This document shows, piece after piece, positions 22,418-31,211 of a DNA stretch of 64,000 bases (position 1 is the stretch's first letter; each line of letters begins with the position of its first letter). Both the position numbers and the translations under genes were made by a program. The DNA comes from DASXMT01 sp963803065 (GTDB lineage Bacteria > Actinomycetota > Acidimicrobiia > Acidimicrobiales > RAAP-2): contig CAWDKW010000002.1 of assembly GCA_963803065.1 (NCBI GenBank), forward strand, positions 1 through 64,000, in the 5' to 3' direction. The notes under the pieces were generated by a model, which saw only the letters and a program-made list of their open reading frames with translations, was not told the origin of the DNA and ran no database searches.

Positions 22418-22981
22418 TTGCCTGTGGCAGTCATCGACGTGGCCGGGTACGTGGCCGACCTCAAGGATCACTCCGTCGACCATGGGTTCCATGTTCACGA
22501 CGAGCGTCATTTCGTCGAGACCTATTCCCTCCGCCAGGTCTGGGAAGTGGAGCTGCACCCCGAAGACGGCTGCGGTGGCCCGCTCGACCTGCACCTCGGT
22601 CTGGAGGTAGACCCGAGGACCCTGCTCGCCTTCGAGGACGTGGTCTTCGGCCTGCCCGACGACGAGGACCCGCCCGACAATTTCCACTTCCCGCTTACCT
22701 TCACGTGGGCCCTTCCTCCCCTCCCCAATGGCCCTGACCTGCTCCGATTGGCCATCGACCTGGCCGGTATCGGGGGCATCGAGCTCCCGCTCGAGGTGTC
22801 GGCCATCGATTCCTACGCCTCGGCCACCGATGCGGCCGAACGGCGCCTCACCATCGTGGCCCGGTGCCCGGTCTCGCTCACCCGCATCCTGGCCGGTGAG
22901 GAAATGATGTGCGACGTGTTCGACCGCTGCCTGGCCGTGAGCCGCTACCTCCTCGAGTCCGCCGGTAGCTGGCTCGGGTGA
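22418..22981 (+). CDS. conserved hypothetical protein (187 residues)
   Basis: No signal or membrane segment. The protein has a charged N-terminal half (VADLKDHSVDHGFHVHDERH), a Pro/Asp-rich middle (FGLPDDEDPPDNFHFPLTFT) and a helical C-terminus (GEEMMCDVFDRCLAVSRYLL). A TTG at 22418 and a GTG at 22424 are both possible starts; neither has a well-spaced ribosome site, so translation may be leaderless. It overlaps the following lipoprotein gene by four bases. I do not recognise a family. Confidence 0.65.
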   Translation: MPVAVIDVAGYVADLKDHSVDHGFHVHDERHFVETYSLRQVWEVELHPEDGCGGPLDLHLGLEVDPRTLLAFEDVVFGLPDDEDPPDNFHFPLTFTWALPPLPNGPDLLRLAIDLAGIGGIELPLEVSAIDSYASATDAAERRLTIVARCPVSLTRILAGEEMMCDVFDRCLAVSRYLLESAGSWLG

Positions 22982-23457
22982 CTGGTGCCGCCGACGGTCG
23001 CCGAGTTCTCCGCTCGGCCAGGCGTCGGCACCGCTGGGCCCTCCCCCTCATCGTCGTCGCCGCGCTGAGCGTCGGCCTCGCTGCCTGCAGCAACGGTGGC
23101 GTGGGCCTGGCCCGCCAGGCCTGCGGCCACGTCGACAAGTCCCTGACCCTCTTCAAGCAGGCTGAAGATGCCCCCACCCAGGCCGAGGCCAATAGGCTGG
23201 GCGAACGGGCCTACGTGGAGCTGCGCAACGCCCTCCCCCTTGCGGCCAAGGCGGCGGCCAGTGACGGCCAGTTCCAGGCCCTCATGACGACGCTGTCGGA
23301 GACCAACCGGGTCGGCGAGCAGTACCTCGTCGTCTCGCTGCGGGACCAGTGCGCCGAGGCCGAGCAGTCCAATCCCCTTCAACCGGCCGGGCCGACGGGG
23401 CCGGCGCACACCATTCCCCCGCCCCCCACCAACATCACGGCTCCACCGGGGAAGTAG
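22978..23457 (+). CDS. putative lipoprotein
   Basis: 159 residues from the GTG at 22978 (GTGA overlap). A basic start (GRRVLRSARRRHRWALP) precedes a hydrophobic stretch ending in a lipobox (LSVGLAAC), so the mature protein should be anchored at Cys37. The rest is helical and Ala/Leu-rich (LTLFKQAEDAPTQAEANRLG, LRNALPLAAKAAASDGQF) and ends in a Pro-rich tail. The ligand or role is unknown. It probably forms an operon with the upstream gene. Confidence 0.7.
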   Translation: MTGAADGRRVLRSARRRHRWALPLIVVAALSVGLAACSNGGVGLARQACGHVDKSLTLFKQAEDAPTQAEANRLGERAYVELRNALPLAAKAAASDGQFQALMTTLSETNRVGEQYLVVSLRDQCAEAEQSNPLQPAGPTGPAHTIPPPPTNITAPPGK

Positions 23458-23506
23458 GGGACCTTCGGGTTCGGGCCCAGGCCGGGATCCGGCCCAGGGC
23501 GCGGCT

Positions 23507-24964
23507 TCAGACGCTAGGCGAGTATCCGGCCGGCAGGTTGATGGTCTTCTTCTCGAGGAACAGCTCGAGGCCGTCCTCGCCGAACTCGCGGCCCATACCC
23601 GACTCCTTGTAGCCACCGAAGGGCGACGAGAAGTCAATGGGCGTACTGGAGTTCACCATGTAGGTGCCGGTGCGTACCCGGCGGGCCACGCCGAGCCCAC
23701 GGTCGTTGTCGGCGGTGAATACGCCGCCGCACAGGCCGTAGTCGGAGTCGTTGGCAATGGAGACGGCATCGTCGTCACTGTCGTAGGGGATCACCGACAG
23801 CACCGGCCCGAAGATCTCCTCTTGGGCGATGCGCATCGAATTGTCGACGTCGACAAAGACGGTCGGGTCCACGAACCATCCACGATCGAGGCCCTCGGGT
23901 CGACCTCCCCCCAGGGCGACCTTGGCCCCCTCGTCCTGGCCGATCTTGATGTAGTTCTCGACCCGGTCTCGTTGGCGCTCGGCCACCAGCGGGCCGACCT
24001 CGGTAGCGGGATCGAGCGGATCGCCCACCTTCATGGCCTGCATCTGGTCCACCAATGCCTCGGTCACCTCCTGGTAGCGGTGCCGAGGAGCGAGGATCCG
24101 GGTCAGCGAGATACACGCCTCACCGTTGTTCATGATGGCGTTGGGCATCATGAGAGGAAGGGCCTCGGCCAGGTTGACGTCATCCAGCAGGATGGCAGCC
24201 GACTTGCCCCCCAGCTCCAGGCTGAACCGCTTCAGGTTGGCGCCACAGGCGGCACCGATCTTCTTGCCCGCTGCCGAGGACCCGGTGAAGGAGACCTTGT
24301 TGACATCGGGGTGGTTGACCAGGTGCTCGCCCACTTCGCGTCCGGCCGGGACGACGCTGAGGACACCCTTGGGCAGTCCGGCCGTCTCGAGGATCTCGGC
24401 CAGCACGTTGGCATCCAGCGGCGTCTCGGGGGCGGGCTTGAACACCACCGTGCTGCCGGACAGGAGGGCCGGAGCCAACTTGGCCGCGGCCAAGAAGAGA
24501 GGCACGTTCCAGGGAGTGATGGCGGCGACGATGCCCACCGGCTCCTTGGCCACCATGACCGGGCCGAGCAGGCCGTCCCTGACCGTGTCGAACTCGAAGG
24601 TAGACCCGAGCCCGGCGTAGTAGTCGAGGATCATCGTCGGGGCCAGGACCTGGGCCAGCAGGCCCCATGAGATCGGCGAGCCCATCTCGTTGGAGATCAG
24701 CTCGGCGATGCCCTGCATGTCGTTGCGGATGGCCTCCGCCGCCTTGGACAGCACCGCGGCCCGCTCAGACGGCGTCATGCGCGGCCATGGACCGTGCTCG
24801 AAGGCATCCTTGGCCGAGGCCACGGCCCGGTCGATATCGGCGTCCTTGGCCTCGGGGACCCGGCCGATGACCTCCTCGGTCGTCGGCGAGACGACCTCGA
24901 TGGACGAGGAAGACGAAGGTTCGACCCACTCCCCCCCGATGTACAGACGGTCGTACGACTTCAT
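23507..24964 (-). CDS. NAD(P)-dependent aldehyde dehydrogenase family protein
   Basis: 485 residues, a full-length ALDH. Seen are the cofactor-domain motif ITPWNVPLFLAAAKLAPALL, FTGSSAAGKKIG, the general base in LELGGKSA, the catalytic Cys in NNGEACISLTR (the family usually has NxGQxC), and EIFGPVLSVIPY. Such enzymes oxidise an aldehyde to the acid in the cytosol. The substrate cannot be read from the sequence; the Gln-to-Glu change next to the active-site Cys is worth noting. It is monocistronic, with a GGAGG just ahead of the ATG. Confidence 0.88.
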   Translation of the reverse strand: MKSYDRLYIGGEWVEPSSSSSIEVVSPTTEEVIGRVPEAKDADIDRAVASAKDAFEHGPWPRMTPSERAAVLSKAAEAIRNDMQGIAELISNEMGSPISWGLLAQVLAPTMILDYYAGLGSTFEFDTVRDGLLGPVMVAKEPVGIVAAITPWNVPLFLAAAKLAPALLSGSTVVFKPAPETPLDANVLAEILETAGLPKGVLSVVPAGREVGEHLVNHPDVNKVSFTGSSAAGKKIGAACGANLKRFSLELGGKSAAILLDDVNLAEALPLMMPNAIMNNGEACISLTRILAPRHRYQEVTEALVDQMQAMKVGDPLDPATEVGPLVAERQRDRVENYIKIGQDEGAKVALGGGRPEGLDRGWFVDPTVFVDVDNSMRIAQEEIFGPVLSVIPYDSDDDAVSIANDSDYGLCGGVFTADNDRGLGVARRVRTGTYMVNSSTPIDFSSPFGGYKESGMGREFGEDGLELFLEKKTINLPAGYSPSV

Positions 24965-25201
24965 GGGCCCTCCTTGATTGGAACTGGTTCTATTCCAGCG
25001 GAACGATCGTACCCGACGGCTCGGCCCGGACCGCCGGAGTCCGGCTGATCGATCGTACCGCCCGGGCGACAGCCGTCGCCCGGCGAGGGCCTGGGCGTCC
25101 CCCTCGCCGGGTGAGGTGGCGACCGATACGCTCCGGGCACCACCATCGTGCTGTCCCGTTGGCCATCGACGTCGTCAGCACCGGATCGACAAGGAGTTCA
25201 C

Positions 25202-26314
25202 GTGCTCTCCCCCCTCGATGACTACCCGGTCCACCAGATCTCCGAGCCCATGCGCTTCGTCGGTCCATCCGACCGAAATTTCTACGACCGGTACTACTTC
25301 AACCTCCTCGGCGCAGAGGGGGTTTCGGGCACGGACGAGGAGCTGTTTGCCGTCATCGGGCTGGGCCAGTACCCCAACCTGGGAGTGGCAGACGCGTTCG
25401 TCTCGGTCCGCACAGGCGATGACCATCGGGTCGTCCGATCCTCAATGGTCATGGGGGCCGATCGGATGGACACCACCATCGGTCCTATCCGGGTCGAGGT
25501 CCTCGAAGGGCTCCGCCGTGTGCGGGTCATCCTGGAGCCCAATGAATGGGGCCTGGAGATGGACGCCGTCTACGACGGCTTCTCCGAGGCCCACCTCGAG
25601 GCCCGGCACTTCAACCGGCAGTTCTCACGGGTCACGTTCGACACCTCCCGGTTCGCCCAGCTCGGGTCGTGGACCGGCTCGCTCACCATCGGTGACCGGG
25701 AAGTGGCCCTCACCCCCGATCGGTGGTGGGGCTGCCGGGACCGGTCCTGGGGCGTCCGTCCGGTGGGCGAGCCGGAGCCCCCGGGCATCAGGGCCACCGA
25801 CGCCGGAGGCGGCTTCTTCTGGATCTATGCCCCCGTGCGCTTCGAGGACCACGCAATCGTGACCATCGTCCAAGAGGAACCCAACGGCCGACGGGTCATG
25901 CAGGACGCCCACCGGGTCTTCCCCGTCGGATCGGGTCGAGAGCCCGAGTGGCTGGGTCGCCCCGAGCACGAGATCCGATTCGTCCCTGGGACCCGGATGG
26001 CGACCGGGGCCACACTCTCGTACTTCGGGGCCTACGGCCGAAAGACAGCCGAGGTCGACTGCGAGGTCACCTTCCCGTTCGCCCTGATGATGGGCACCGG
26101 TTATGGGCTCGAGGCCGACTGGCGACACGGTATGTACCAGGGCGACCTGGTGGTGCAGGGACAGCGGTACGACCCCGCCAGCCCGGAGTACAAGCCGTGG
26201 GGGCTCACGGAGAACGCGGCCCGCTTCACCTCGGACGGGCAAGTCGGCTATGGCATGCTCGAGTTCGCCGTCCTCGGGCCACACGAGCGGTACGGGTTCA
26301 GCGGCTGGGAGTGA
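25202..26314 (+). CDS. conserved actinobacterial protein, AttH/CrtC-like beta-barrel type
   Basis: 370 residues from the GTG at 25202, which follows AAGGAGTTCAC; an in-frame start at 25148 lacks a ribosome site. The protein is beta-rich, with FNLLGAEGVSGTDEELFAVI, GLGQYPNLGVADAFVSVR, DRWWGCRDRSWGVRPVG near residue 180, and GGGFFWIYAPVRFED. The WWG(C)RDRSWG motif occurs in actinobacterial proteins with lipocalin-like double barrels related to AttH and carotenoid hydratase CrtC. Substrate unknown, perhaps a lipid or terpenoid. Confidence 0.6.
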   Translation: MLSPLDDYPVHQISEPMRFVGPSDRNFYDRYYFNLLGAEGVSGTDEELFAVIGLGQYPNLGVADAFVSVRTGDDHRVVRSSMVMGADRMDTTIGPIRVEVLEGLRRVRVILEPNEWGLEMDAVYDGFSEAHLEARHFNRQFSRVTFDTSRFAQLGSWTGSLTIGDREVALTPDRWWGCRDRSWGVRPVGEPEPPGIRATDAGGGFFWIYAPVRFEDHAIVTIVQEEPNGRRVMQDAHRVFPVGSGREPEWLGRPEHEIRFVPGTRMATGATLSYFGAYGRKTAEVDCEVTFPFALMMGTGYGLEADWRHGMYQGDLVVQGQRYDPASPEYKPWGLTENAARFTSDGQVGYGMLEFAVLGPHERYGFSGWE

Positions 26315-26359
26315 GGACCTCGGCTCGCCTCCACATACATCGGAGAACCCGAGTGGACG

Positions 26360-26773
26360 CTACCCGGCCCGACGGAAAGGGTGGTGTCCCCGTGTCCGCC
26401 ACGACCGCCGCCGGGCCATGTCCGGCTCCGCGATGACGGCGCCTTCGGCCGGTGGCTCAGCGCACTCGGCGCAGAGGCGGCGGCCCTCGGCCAGCCAGGT
26501 CACCGTGGCCTTCCCGCAGCCCTCGCAGTGCAGGCCCACGAACACGCGGCGCCGGATCATCCCACGGGAGGCCGACTGCTCCTCCAACATTGCCTGGAGC
26601 TCGGCACTGAGGACCCATTCACCGGGGGCCGCCCGCTGGACGAGATCCGAGTCCACGAGCTCGTGAAGCAGCGAGGGCAATCGGTCCTGGGTTCTTCGAT
26701 TCGGCCGTGCGTGGGCCTCGCCGAGGTGTTCAGGCACCTTGCTTACCGGTTCCCGTCCTTCATCGGTCTGCAT
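26360..26773 (-). CDS. zinc-ribbon hypothetical protein
   Basis: 137 residues. The ATG at 26773 has GAGGAGGT seven bases upstream. A helical, probably winged-helix part (RLPSLLHELVDSDLVQRAAP) precedes a four-Cys zinc ribbon: HCEGCGKATVTWL and RRLCAECAEPP. The tail is basic. It may bind nucleic acid; no family name can be given. Confidence 0.65.
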   Translation of the reverse strand: MQTDEGREPVSKVPEHLGEAHARPNRRTQDRLPSLLHELVDSDLVQRAAPGEWVLSAELQAMLEEQSASRGMIRRRVFVGLHCEGCGKATVTWLAEGRRLCAECAEPPAEGAVIAEPDMARRRSWRTRGHHPFRRAG

Positions 26774-26978
26774 CTACCGACCTCCTCTCAGCGTCCGCCG
26801 ACATCGGCGATGCTCCTGCCGATCGGACACCCGTATCCCCGTCCTGCGTCCCCTGGTCCTAGCGAGCGAACCCGGGCACTCCAGTGACTCCATGAAGCAT
26901 GGCAGATTCTGCCAGGGTCTTCACGAAATTACTGGTCGGTCCCGGCCGGTCGGTTCGCCGCGGGGCTCACGGTCGGCT

Positions 26979-27347
26979 TCAGGTCGGTGCGCTCCGGGGG
27001 ATCTCGCCCTCCCGGAGCCGGTCTGCCACCCAGGAGATCCCATCGGGCTTGGCCATCTCGTCCTGCCAGCCATCGAGGACGCGTTCCAGCTCCTCATGGG
27101 TGGCGATATGCCCCACCACGGACACGATGACCTGGTCCACCGGGAGCTTGTCCACCTCGACGTCGCCAAAGGGCGTCCAAGAGCCCGTCTCGGGAACCCG
27201 CTCGAGCATCATGTACAGCTCCCCGGTGTCCTCCACCCAACTGAGCTCGTACCGATTGCCGGTGGGATCGTGCCATTCGGTGCCCAGTTCGATCTCGGCA
27301 GACTGCCGTCGGCGCTCGTCGGCACTGTAGAACTCCTCGATGTCCAT
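26979..27347 (-). CDS. conserved hypothetical protein (122 residues)
   Basis: An acidic soluble protein: MDIEEFYSADERRRQSAEIE, GTEWHDPTGNRYELSWVEDT, then VDKLPVDQVIVSVVGHIATH and EELERVLDGWQDEMAKPDG. Composition and spacing look real, and a GAGC-rich weak ribosome site precedes the ATG. The DNA between 26774 and 26978 holds nothing I can name. The function is unknown. Confidence 0.6.
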   Translation of the reverse strand: MDIEEFYSADERRRQSAEIELGTEWHDPTGNRYELSWVEDTGELYMMLERVPETGSWTPFGDVEVDKLPVDQVIVSVVGHIATHEELERVLDGWQDEMAKPDGISWVADRLREGEIPRSAPT

Positions 27348-27430
27348 CGGGCTCCTGTCTTCGCTTTGCTCGATCCGGCAGGGGTGAGGGCCGGTCGAGG
27401 CATGGTCGTCTTCGGGGTGAGGGTATTGCG

Positions 27431-27503
27431 TGGGGCAGGCAGGGATCGAACCTGCGGCCGAGGGATTATGAGTCCCCTGCTCTAACCACTGAGCTACTGC
27501 CCC
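27431..27503 (-). tRNA. tRNA with CAU anticodon (Met, or Ile2)
   Basis: The minus strand starts GGGGCAGTAGCTCAGTGG, with anticodon stem GGGGA/TCCCC around loop CTCATAA (anticodon CAT), T-arm GCAGGTTCGATCCCTGC and a 7-bp acceptor. The CCA is not encoded. The D-arm and anticodon-arm sequence is closer to tRNA-Ile2 (lysidine-modified) than to E. coli elongator Met, so identity between the two is open. Confidence 0.92.
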
Positions 27504-27707
27504 TGGCTGGTCTTTCCGTTGTCTCCTCGGTCTTGTCGTGCTCGTGACGGTCAGCAGGGCAGGACCGAGCCGCAGGTACGCGCCCGGCCACTGGCGCCTG
27601 AGAGCCTACGTCGCCGCCCGTTGGGCGCCCGTTGCCCGCCGCAGATCGCCCGCCCCGACCGTCCTGCCGACTGCCCCGACGCGCAGGACCGCACCGAACC
27701 CACCCGA

Positions 27708-28268
27708 CTACGGCGCCTCCCACCGCCGGCGATCCATCCGCCAGGTGCAGTCGACGCCCACCTCTCCGGGTGCGGCGACCACGTCGGGCCGCTCCCCCAC
27801 GAACCGGTAACCCAGACGACGAGGGATGGCCCCACTGGCCTGGTTGGCCTTGTCGTGGTGAATGTCCACGTGGCCGACCTCGTCCAGCGACAAGGCAGCA
27901 TGGGTGAGGAGCCGGGCCGCCCCGGTCGCATAGCCCAATCCAACGAAATCGACGTGGGTCCAATAGCCGATGTCGAGGCCATCAGGCCCGGAACGACGGT
28001 GGAGGCCGGCGCTCCCGACCACGGTGCCGTCGACGAAGACACCGAGCACGACGTCGCCCCCGGCCTCCCAGGCCTGTTCCCAGGCCAGGATCAACGCACG
28101 CCGTCGGGCGATACCCAGCGGCTCGGCGGCGACCCAGGGCATCCACGGCCGGAGGTGGTCGACGCTCTCGACCACGGCCCGCTCGAGCAGCTCGGCGTCA
28201 TCGACGTGCCAACGCCGGAGCACCAGGTCGTCACGCCCGACCGTCTCAGGGAGTCGGTTCGGCCTCAC
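27708..28268 (-). CDS. GNAT N-acetyltransferase (RimJ/RimL-like)
   Basis: 186 residues. DDLVLRRWHVDDAELLERAV is the usual first strand and helix, WMPWVAAEPLG follows, and the acetyl-CoA region reads DIGYWTHVDFVGLGYATGAA (the GxGxA-type pyrophosphate loop), then LLTHAALSLDEVGHVDIHHD and RRLGYRFVGERP. This order is typical of RimJ/RimL-type protein or small-molecule acetyltransferases. Target unknown. It lies downstream of a predicted F420 reductase gene on the same strand. Confidence 0.82.
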   Translation of the reverse strand: MRPNRLPETVGRDDLVLRRWHVDDAELLERAVVESVDHLRPWMPWVAAEPLGIARRRALILAWEQAWEAGGDVVLGVFVDGTVVGSAGLHRRSGPDGLDIGYWTHVDFVGLGYATGAARLLTHAALSLDEVGHVDIHHDKANQASGAIPRRLGYRFVGERPDVVAAPGEVGVDCTWRMDRRRWEAP

Positions 28269-28339
28269 CGGTCGGCCACGGGGATCGGGTCGGGCGTGTC
28301 TCTCGAACAGGACGGGTCACGGGACGGCCATTCCGCGGG

Positions 28340-28807
28340 TCAACCGGCAAGGAGCCGGGCCGGGAACCCGCCCCGACTGATGGGGCCCCATCGGTCGATC
28401 GTCACCCTGAGCAGCACCTTCCCCTGCTTGGCCATCGCCGCCCGGTACTCGTCCCAATCCGGGTGCTCACCGCTGATCGAGCGGAAGTAGCCCACCAGGG
28501 CCTCGATGGCCTCCGGCTGGACGATCACCTCGGCCCGGCCGTCGACCTGGACCCACTCGCCGCCGAATTCGTCGGAGAGCACGCAGATCGAGACCCGCTC
28601 GTCCCGGGCGGCGTTCCGAGCCTTGGCCCGCTCGGGATAGGTGGACACGACGATCCGTCCCTCAGGGTCGACGCCCATGGTGACCGGCGAGAGCTGCGGA
28701 CGGCCGTCCCGGCGGGTGGTGGAGACGATCCCGTGATGCCGGGGGCGGATGAAGTCGAGAAGCTGGTCCCGGTCGACGGTGATGTCTCGTGCCGAGGCTG
28801 GGGCCAT
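28340..28807 (-). CDS. PPOX-class F420-dependent oxidoreductase
   Basis: 155 residues with the split beta-barrel pattern of pyridoxamine-phosphate-oxidase-like proteins: LLDFIRPRHHGIVSTTRRDG, RPQLSPVTMGVDPEGRIVVS and ARNAARDERVSICVLSDEFG. RDGRPQ..PV and KARN are hallmarks of the Rv1155/Rv2074-type F420-binding group. It presumably reduces a tetrapyrrole or another small molecule with F420H2. This adds to the evidence that the host makes F420. Confidence 0.82.
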   Translation of the reverse strand: MAPASARDITVDRDQLLDFIRPRHHGIVSTTRRDGRPQLSPVTMGVDPEGRIVVSTYPERAKARNAARDERVSICVLSDEFGGEWVQVDGRAEVIVQPEAIEALVGYFRSISGEHPDWDEYRAAMAKQGKVLLRVTIDRWGPISRGGFPARLLAG

Positions 28808-28840
28808 GCGGGCAACACTAGCGAGCGCCCGAGCAGGGAT

Positions 28841-29215
28841 TCAGTCCCCGACGTCCTCGTCGGCATCGAGTTGCCAACCCTCGTCGTCGCCGCCCAGTTC
28901 CCCGTCGCCGTCGAGGTCCCAGCCCTCGTCGTCCAGCGCCCCCGGCCGGGTGCCCACCGCACCGGGCCCGACCCCGTCCGGGTCGTCCATGCCGCCGTCG
29001 AGCACGGCGAGCTGCTCGGGGTCGTCGAGTTGGGCACCCGCCTCCTCGAGCTCACGGTCGTCGACGGGAAGCTGTTGATTGCGGGGGGCCAGCACATCGG
29101 GACCATCGACGCTGGCCGAGCTGAAGGCGTCCTCCTCGTCGAGGGCCTCATCCGACTGCTCGAAGGTCTCGGTGTCCAGCTGGTCGTCAGGCGACCAGTC
29201 TCCGGATTCGGTCAT
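28841..29215 (-). CDS. highly acidic hypothetical protein (124 residues)
   Basis: The ATG at 29215 has GGGAGGA seven bases upstream. The protein is Asp/Glu/Gly-rich throughout (SDEALDEEDAFSSASVDGPD, EGWDLDGDGELGGDDEGWQL), with almost no basic residues, so it is likely disordered. Low-complexity acidic proteins of this type occur in actinobacteria without a known role. Confidence 0.6.
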   Translation of the reverse strand: MTESGDWSPDDQLDTETFEQSDEALDEEDAFSSASVDGPDVLAPRNQQLPVDDRELEEAGAQLDDPEQLAVLDGGMDDPDGVGPGAVGTRPGALDDEGWDLDGDGELGGDDEGWQLDADEDVGD

Positions 29216-29269
29216 GGCGTTCCTCCCTTCCACGGTGGATCGGTGTGTTGTACCCAAGGCGGTCGAGGG

Positions 29270-29587
29270 CTATCGGCTCGGAACATCGACCTGGCCCGAA
29301 TCCTCGAGCTGGCGGGTGACCTTTCGCTCGACGATGAAGGCGACGAAGGGGACGAAGCCGGCTAGGACGACCATGATGATCCTTCCCAGGCCCCACCGGG
29401 CTCGGAGGGCGAGGTCGGCGCCGGCCACGAGGTAGACGATGTAGAGGAAGCCATGAATCGGGCCCACCACCTTGACGACCCCGGGGTGGCCGGCGATCTG
29501 CAGCGGTATCCCGACGAACACCAGGATGATCAGGCCGATCCCGACGATGTAGGCCATGATCCGATACCGGATCAGCGCTCCGTGCAC
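29270..29587 (-). CDS. DUF3817-type integral membrane protein
   Basis: 105 residues with three hydrophobic segments (IMAYIVGIGLIILVFVGIPL, VVGPIHGFLYIVYLVAGADL, IIMVVLAGFVPFVAFIVERK). The GxxHGFLYxxY signature and the C-terminal FVAFIVERK are those of DUF3817 proteins, one of which family is found beside divisome or transport genes. The function is unknown. The 285 bp beyond its start to 29873 contain no supported gene. Confidence 0.82.
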   Translation of the reverse strand: MHGALIRYRIMAYIVGIGLIILVFVGIPLQIAGHPGVVKVVGPIHGFLYIVYLVAGADLALRARWGLGRIIMVVLAGFVPFVAFIVERKVTRQLEDSGQVDVPSR

Positions 29588-29873
29588 AGGGACTCCTCGC
29601 TGGGTTGTGGGTTGCTGGCGGTTACGGCGATCACCGGGACGTTGCGGCCGCCGGGCCAGTGCTCAAGCGTACCCGCGGGCACGAGGGGCACCCATTCGGC
29701 CGGCCGATGCTCGACGGTGTGCTGGAGGTTGTCGGTGGCGGTGGATTCTGCCCTCCCCGAGCGCCCCTCGCCCCGCCTCCGCACTTAGGATGATCGGGCA
29801 CCCGTCGTCCGCCCCGGGCGCCCAATGACGGGCCTCGACCCGGCCGGCCGGGCTGTCGCACCCGGTCCGTAGC

Positions 29874-30560
29874 GTGAAGGAGATGACGCTGCCATTTCAC
29901 CACCAGCCAGAGCTGTTGCCCTGCGACGGGGGATACCTCGCACCCGGTCCAAGCTCGGATGGCTCCGCCTCGACCGTGGAGCCCGACTGCCCGGAGGTCC
30001 CGGTCTCGACCGTCGGACCCGACCGGCCCGAGGTCCCGGCCCGCCCCGAGATCGAGGTACGGCACAGCACCCGACGCCGGAAGACGGCCGCGGCGCGGTG
30101 GGAGGGGGACCGGGTGGTCGTCCTCGCCCCCCACTGGCTGCGAGGAGTCGAACTCGACCAGATGGTCGACCACCTGGTGGGCCGGATGCTGAAGCACCGG
30201 CCCAACCTGCATGCCTCGGACCAATTCCTGACCGATCGGGCCGCAGAGCTGGCCGACCGGTACCTGGACGGGATTCGGCCCGCCTCCATCCGGTGGTCCT
30301 CCCGCCAGCAGATGCGGTGGGGCTCGTGCACCACGACGACCCGGGAGATCCGGATCGCCGAGCGGCTCCGGCCCGTTCCCGCCTGGGTGCTCGACTCGGT
30401 CATCGTCCACGAGCTGGCCCACCTCATCGAGTACGAGCATTCGGTCAGGTTCCGCGAGCTCGAGGCCCGTTATCCGCGGCTCCACGACGCCAACGTCTAT
30501 CTGGCCGGCTACTCGCTGGGACTGCGGGGGGAGCAGGCGCCGGGCGCTGAAGATCTATAA
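29874..30560 (+). CDS. YgjP/SprT-like zinc metallopeptidase (DUF45)
   Basis: 228 residues. The zinc site is VIVHELAHLIEYEHS (HExxH) with a downstream His, preceded by the family motif SRQQMRWGSCTTTTREIRIA (QxxRWGSC) and LRPVPAWVLDSV. These YgjP-like WLM/M48-related proteins are putative metal-dependent proteases with few known substrates. The N-terminal 55 residues are a Pro/Asp-rich spacer. A GTG at 29874 or an ATG at 29883 may be the start; AAGGAG abuts the latter too closely to help. Confidence 0.8.
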   Translation: MKEMTLPFHHQPELLPCDGGYLAPGPSSDGSASTVEPDCPEVPVSTVGPDRPEVPARPEIEVRHSTRRRKTAAARWEGDRVVVLAPHWLRGVELDQMVDHLVGRMLKHRPNLHASDQFLTDRAAELADRYLDGIRPASIRWSSRQQMRWGSCTTTTREIRIAERLRPVPAWVLDSVIVHELAHLIEYEHSVRFRELEARYPRLHDANVYLAGYSLGLRGEQAPGAEDL

Positions 30561-30602
30561 ATCCGACTTTCTTAGTCGGGTTTATCGGCGTACACTGTGG
30601 CC
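30559..30602 (+). promoter_or_regulatory. Rrf2/IscR-like operator and leaderless promoter of the cysteine dioxygenase gene
   Basis: CCGACT (30563-30568) and AGTCGG (30574-30579) are perfect inverted arms with a 5-bp spacer, flanked by A/T-rich triplets. The core GACT-N5-AGTC equals that of E. coli IscR type 1 sites. A -10-like TACACT lies at 30591-30596, and the expected start point coincides with a GTG at 30603. The operator would cover the -35 area, so repression is the simplest mode. Confidence 0.55.
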
Positions 30603-31211
30603 GTGGCCATTGCTCACCTGGACGACGTCGCCTCGGACTCCGGATCCCCGACCGCCGTCGCCACCCCGGCGGCGTCGGCTGCTGAGTTTTCGACGGCGTC
30701 TCGAGCGGCAGACCCCCGCCGGCGTGAGGTCGACCTCCTGGCCATCGCCGAGGGGTTTGCCGTCTCGGCCGCCGAGATCCCGGAGTTGCTCCACGTTCCC
30801 GAGCGCCGCTGGGTCCTACTGGCCGCCACCGACCTGTTCGAGGCGTGGGCCATCGGATGGCCATCGGGCGGGAAGATCGAGCTCCACGATCACGGCGAGT
30901 CCGGTGGTGCGGTGGTGGTCGCCCGGGGTGCACTGGTCGAGACGAGGATCCGGCCGACCGAGCACGGTGTGGCCACCGTCGTCCCTCACCACCTCGGCAC
31001 CGGGGACCACCGGACCTTCGGGCCCCGCTATGTGCACGACATCGTGAACGGTGGGCCCGGTCACGCCGTCAGCGTGCATGTCTACGGTCCTCGATTGACC
31101 TCGATGAGCTACTACCAGCTCTCCGCTGCCGGCCGGCTGGACGAAGTTCGCCGCGAGCGGGTCGAGCCGGTCGGACCCTTCGACGTCACCCGGGCCCACG
31201 ATCCTTCGTGA
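30603..31211 (+). CDS. cysteine dioxygenase family (cupin) protein
   Basis: 202 residues from the GTG at 30603, chosen for leaderless spacing to TACACT; an in-frame GTG at 30597 would overlap the -10 box. After an Ala-rich start, the cupin motifs are GKIELHDHGESGGAVVVARG (His-x-His metal ligands) and RYVHDIVNGGPGHAVSVHVY (third His), followed by RLTSMSYYQ, as in cysteine dioxygenases. It should oxidise cysteine or a related thiol to the sulfinate with Fe(II). It overlaps a rhodanese gene by four bases, a common pairing in actinobacteria. Confidence 0.85.
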   Translation: MAIAHLDDVASDSGSPTAVATPAASAAEFSTASRAADPRRREVDLLAIAEGFAVSAAEIPELLHVPERRWVLLAATDLFEAWAIGWPSGGKIELHDHGESGGAVVVARGALVETRIRPTEHGVATVVPHHLGTGDHRTFGPRYVHDIVNGGPGHAVSVHVYGPRLTSMSYYQLSAAGRLDEVRRERVEPVGPFDVTRAHDPS

